Shown here piece after piece: positions 57,293 through 63,300 of a stretch of 63,300 nt of DNA (the first letter of the stretch is position 1; each line of letters begins with the position of its first letter). The DNA is from Georgenia thermotolerans (lineage in GTDB: Bacteria > Actinomycetota > Actinomycetes > Actinomycetales > Actinomycetaceae). The position numbers and the translations under genes were made by a program. The stretch is taken from contig NZ_VUKF01000026.1 in the NCBI RefSeq assembly GCF_009193185.1, positions 1-63,300 of the forward strand. Reading direction: 5' to 3'. The notes beneath the pieces were generated by a model. The model ran no database searches, was not told the origin of the DNA, and saw nothing but the letters and a program-made list of their open reading frames with translations.

Positions 57293-57337
57293 GCATCGCG
57301 CGGGAGCGACGGACGCGCGACAGGCATCAGTTGATAT

Positions 57338-57367
57338 GGCGGGTCGGGACTTCGGTCCTGGCCCGCC
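57338..57367 (+). terminator. tyrS terminator with TTCG tetraloop
   Basis: A 13-bp stem, GGCGGGTCGGGAC (57338-57350) with 57355-57367, contains two G-U pairs and is closed by a TTCG tetraloop. It starts 46 nt after the tyrS stop. No T-tract follows. Confidence 0.65.
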
Positions 57368-57585
57368 ACCTGCCGTACCGGGGCGGGCTCGGACGTCCCT
57401 GGTGGGCCGCGATGACGCGCGGATCGACGCCGCCTGGCCGCGCAAGCCGCCGCGCCGCTCCATGCGTGTGCCGAGCGTCTCGCCGGCTTCGGCGACCGCC
57501 GAGGGAGCGAGTCGGGGTCTTCGCGGAGGCAAAACCGCTGGTCAGAGCGCTGTTCACGCGCCGGCCACCTTGGCGAAACCCGAAG
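57368..57585. other. Non-coding stretch between tyrS terminator and rRNA promoters
   Basis: The 826-bp gap from tyrS to 16S holds no gene that I can support. Reading frames here are short or unrelated to any family. This first part has no structure beyond local GC-rich hairpins and precedes the rRNA promoters. Confidence 0.6.
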
Positions 57586-57614
57586 TTGACGCCCCCAGCG
57601 GAGCCCCGTAATGT
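57586..57614 (+). promoter_or_regulatory. rRNA operon promoter P1
   Basis: TTGACG (57586-57591), a 17-bp spacer and TAATGT (57609-57614) form a near-consensus primary-sigma promoter, about 505 nt before 16S. Confidence 0.75.
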
Positions 57615-57789
57615 ACTTCCTGCTGCTCCGGACGGGAGGCACGGACGAGAGGCCGACAGGTACTCGAGGCCGGTCCCGCGGTAGCGGAACCTCCAACAAC
57701 AATTAGCTGGTGACTTCGTCATCGGCAAATCGTTGCGAGGGCCATGAGGATAACCGGTCAGAACAACCGCGAGATCACATCGTCGGGTT

Positions 57790-57818
57790 TTGACAGCCGG
57801 GAATCGCATGGTTAAGAT
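57790..57818 (+). promoter_or_regulatory. rRNA operon promoter P2
   Basis: A perfect -35 TTGACA (57790-57795), a 17-bp spacer and TAAGAT (57813-57818). This is the best promoter in the window, about 300 nt before 16S. AT-rich sequence upstream (57690-57745) may act as an UP element. Confidence 0.82.
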
Positions 57819-57876
57819 TGAGAGGTTGCCCTGGAGGGGTTGGGAACTGGGTTCCTGGCTGCTGATGGTGTGTGTC

Positions 57877-57886
57877 TGTTCTTTGA
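57877..57886 (+). promoter_or_regulatory. boxA antitermination element
   Basis: TGTTCTTTGA differs by one base from the boxA consensus TGCTCTTTGA. It lies between P2 and 16S, where NusB-S10 loading allows transcription of the untranslated operon. Confidence 0.7.
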
Positions 57887-57891
57887 GAACT

Positions 57892-57909
57892 CAACAGTGT
57901 GCCAAGTTT
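57892..57909 (+). other. 5' half of the 16S processing stem
   Basis: CAACAGTGTGCCAAGTT pairs with AACTTGTGCACGCTGTTG at 59756-59773 in the spacer, with one G-U pair and one bulge. The duplex closes the 16S precursor loop and is the expected RNase III substrate. Confidence 0.7.
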
Positions 57910-58120
57910 TTGATGCCATATGGATTCGTGGGCGTCGTCGTGCCGGTCGGTCTGGTTTGGTGTGGTGGTGTTCGCGGGTTTTGTTTTGTTTTGGTTACAC
58001 GTCTCCTGCCTGCCTCGTCGGGTGGGGGGTGTGATGCCATGGATTGGCCCCGCGTTCTCGTGGGGTTTGTCTTCGTATGGTTTGTCGCCGGTTCTTCGGG
58101 GCCGGTTTGGCAGATGGTTT

Positions 58121-63074
<4,954 letters not shown>

Positions 63075-63172
63075 ACAACAAAGTTGTCATTGCACTGCTT
63101 GCGTCCACTGTACGGTTCCCGAGATACGCCCCACAACCAACCACGGTTGGTTGGGCCGGATATCTCCATAGA
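63075..63172 (+). other. 23S-5S spacer
   Basis: Holds the 3' half of the 23S stem (63096-63118) and a 9-bp inverted repeat, CAACCAACC/GGTTGGTTG (63134-63153), with a 2-nt gap, probably a processing hairpin. Confidence 0.7.
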
Positions 63173-63291
63173 GTTACGGCGGTCATAGCGAGGGGGAAAC
63201 GCCCGGTCCCATTCCGAACCCGGAAGCTAAGCCCCTCAGCGCCGATGGTACTGCACGGGAGACCGTGTGGGAGAGTAGGACACCGCCGAAC
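63173..63291 (+). rRNA. rrf: 5S ribosomal RNA
   Basis: About 119 nt, starting GTTACGGCGGTCATAGCGAG and ending GGACACCGCCGAAC. Both ends pair in helix I. The CCATTCCGAACCCGGAAGCT loop B/C is diagnostic. The window ends 9 nt later, so the operon terminator is not seen. Confidence 0.95.
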
Positions 63292-63300
63292 ACCCATTCC

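Noticed and set aside
57232-57809. Minus-strand frames downstream of tyrS
   Set aside because: They overlap tyrS, its terminator and the rRNA promoters and show no recognisable domain.

Overview
This window is a contiguous chromosomal segment of a very GC-rich Gram-positive bacterium of the order Micrococcales (Actinomycetota). Evidence for this is the division cluster ending in ftsQ-ftsZ-pgeF-sepF-yggT-divIVA, the PriA-type HisA, and the class of 16S rRNA. A genus near Georgenia or Cellulomonas is plausible, but that is an inference from gene order and 16S style. Almost everything here is housekeeping. I see no prophage, insertion sequence, CRISPR array or tRNA gene.

Layout. 1-6914: cell division and envelope genes (ftsQ, ftsZ, pgeF, sepF, yggT, divIVA), then lspA, an RluD-type pseudouridine synthase and a GNAT acetyltransferase. 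7026-13252: dnaE, then minus-strand EamA and AAHS-type MFS transporters and a small S4 protein. 13328-24967: a split histidine locus. hisD is separated from hisC-hisB-(unknown)-hisH-priA-sseB-like by about 5.4 kb carrying a deazaflavin-type oxidoreductase, a DUF222-HNH/RecQ pair behind a near-consensus LexA box, and a TMEM175-type channel flanked by two related palindromic repeats. 24981-26314: a lipoprotein protease and a membrane-anchored coiled-coil protein.

26320-32546: a structured leader and infC-rpmI-rplT, a TrmH-type methyltransferase, two small-molecule kinases, a CBS pair protein, a small unknown protein, thpR and a VOC protein. 32786-39042: pheS-pheT, an SDR, a flavodoxin, a cluster of inverted repeats, and a quinone oxidoreductase. 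39193-45509: argC-J-B-D-R-G, lacking the usual argF between argD and argR. 45604-48397: minus-strand trmO, a long ArcB/ArgF-type ornithine carbamoyltransferase and arginine deiminase. 48599-53311: a 1570-residue secreted multicopper oxidase with N-terminal repeats and C-terminal fibronectin III domains. 53612-57292: argH, a 3-methyladenine glycosylase and tyrS. 57293-63300: an rRNA operon (two promoters, boxA, 16S, a spacer without tRNA, 23S, 5S).

The arginine genes make arginine from glutamate, under an ArgR encoded inside the operon. The nearby deiminase-carbamoyltransferase pair can degrade arginine, and may also supply the missing anabolic carbamoyltransferase. Several genes (dnaE, hisD, hisC, argC, argH) have a -10-like hexamer 4 to 7 nt before the start codon and no Shine-Dalgarno, which points to leaderless transcripts. 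The most unusual signals are the SOS-box-controlled DUF222-HNH/RecQ-phosphoribosyltransferase operon, the palindromic repeats flanking the TMEM175 gene, the nested repeat cluster at 37896-38049, the multicopper oxidase with its structured divergent promoter, the infC leader with a probable ATC start, and the rearranged arg locus.
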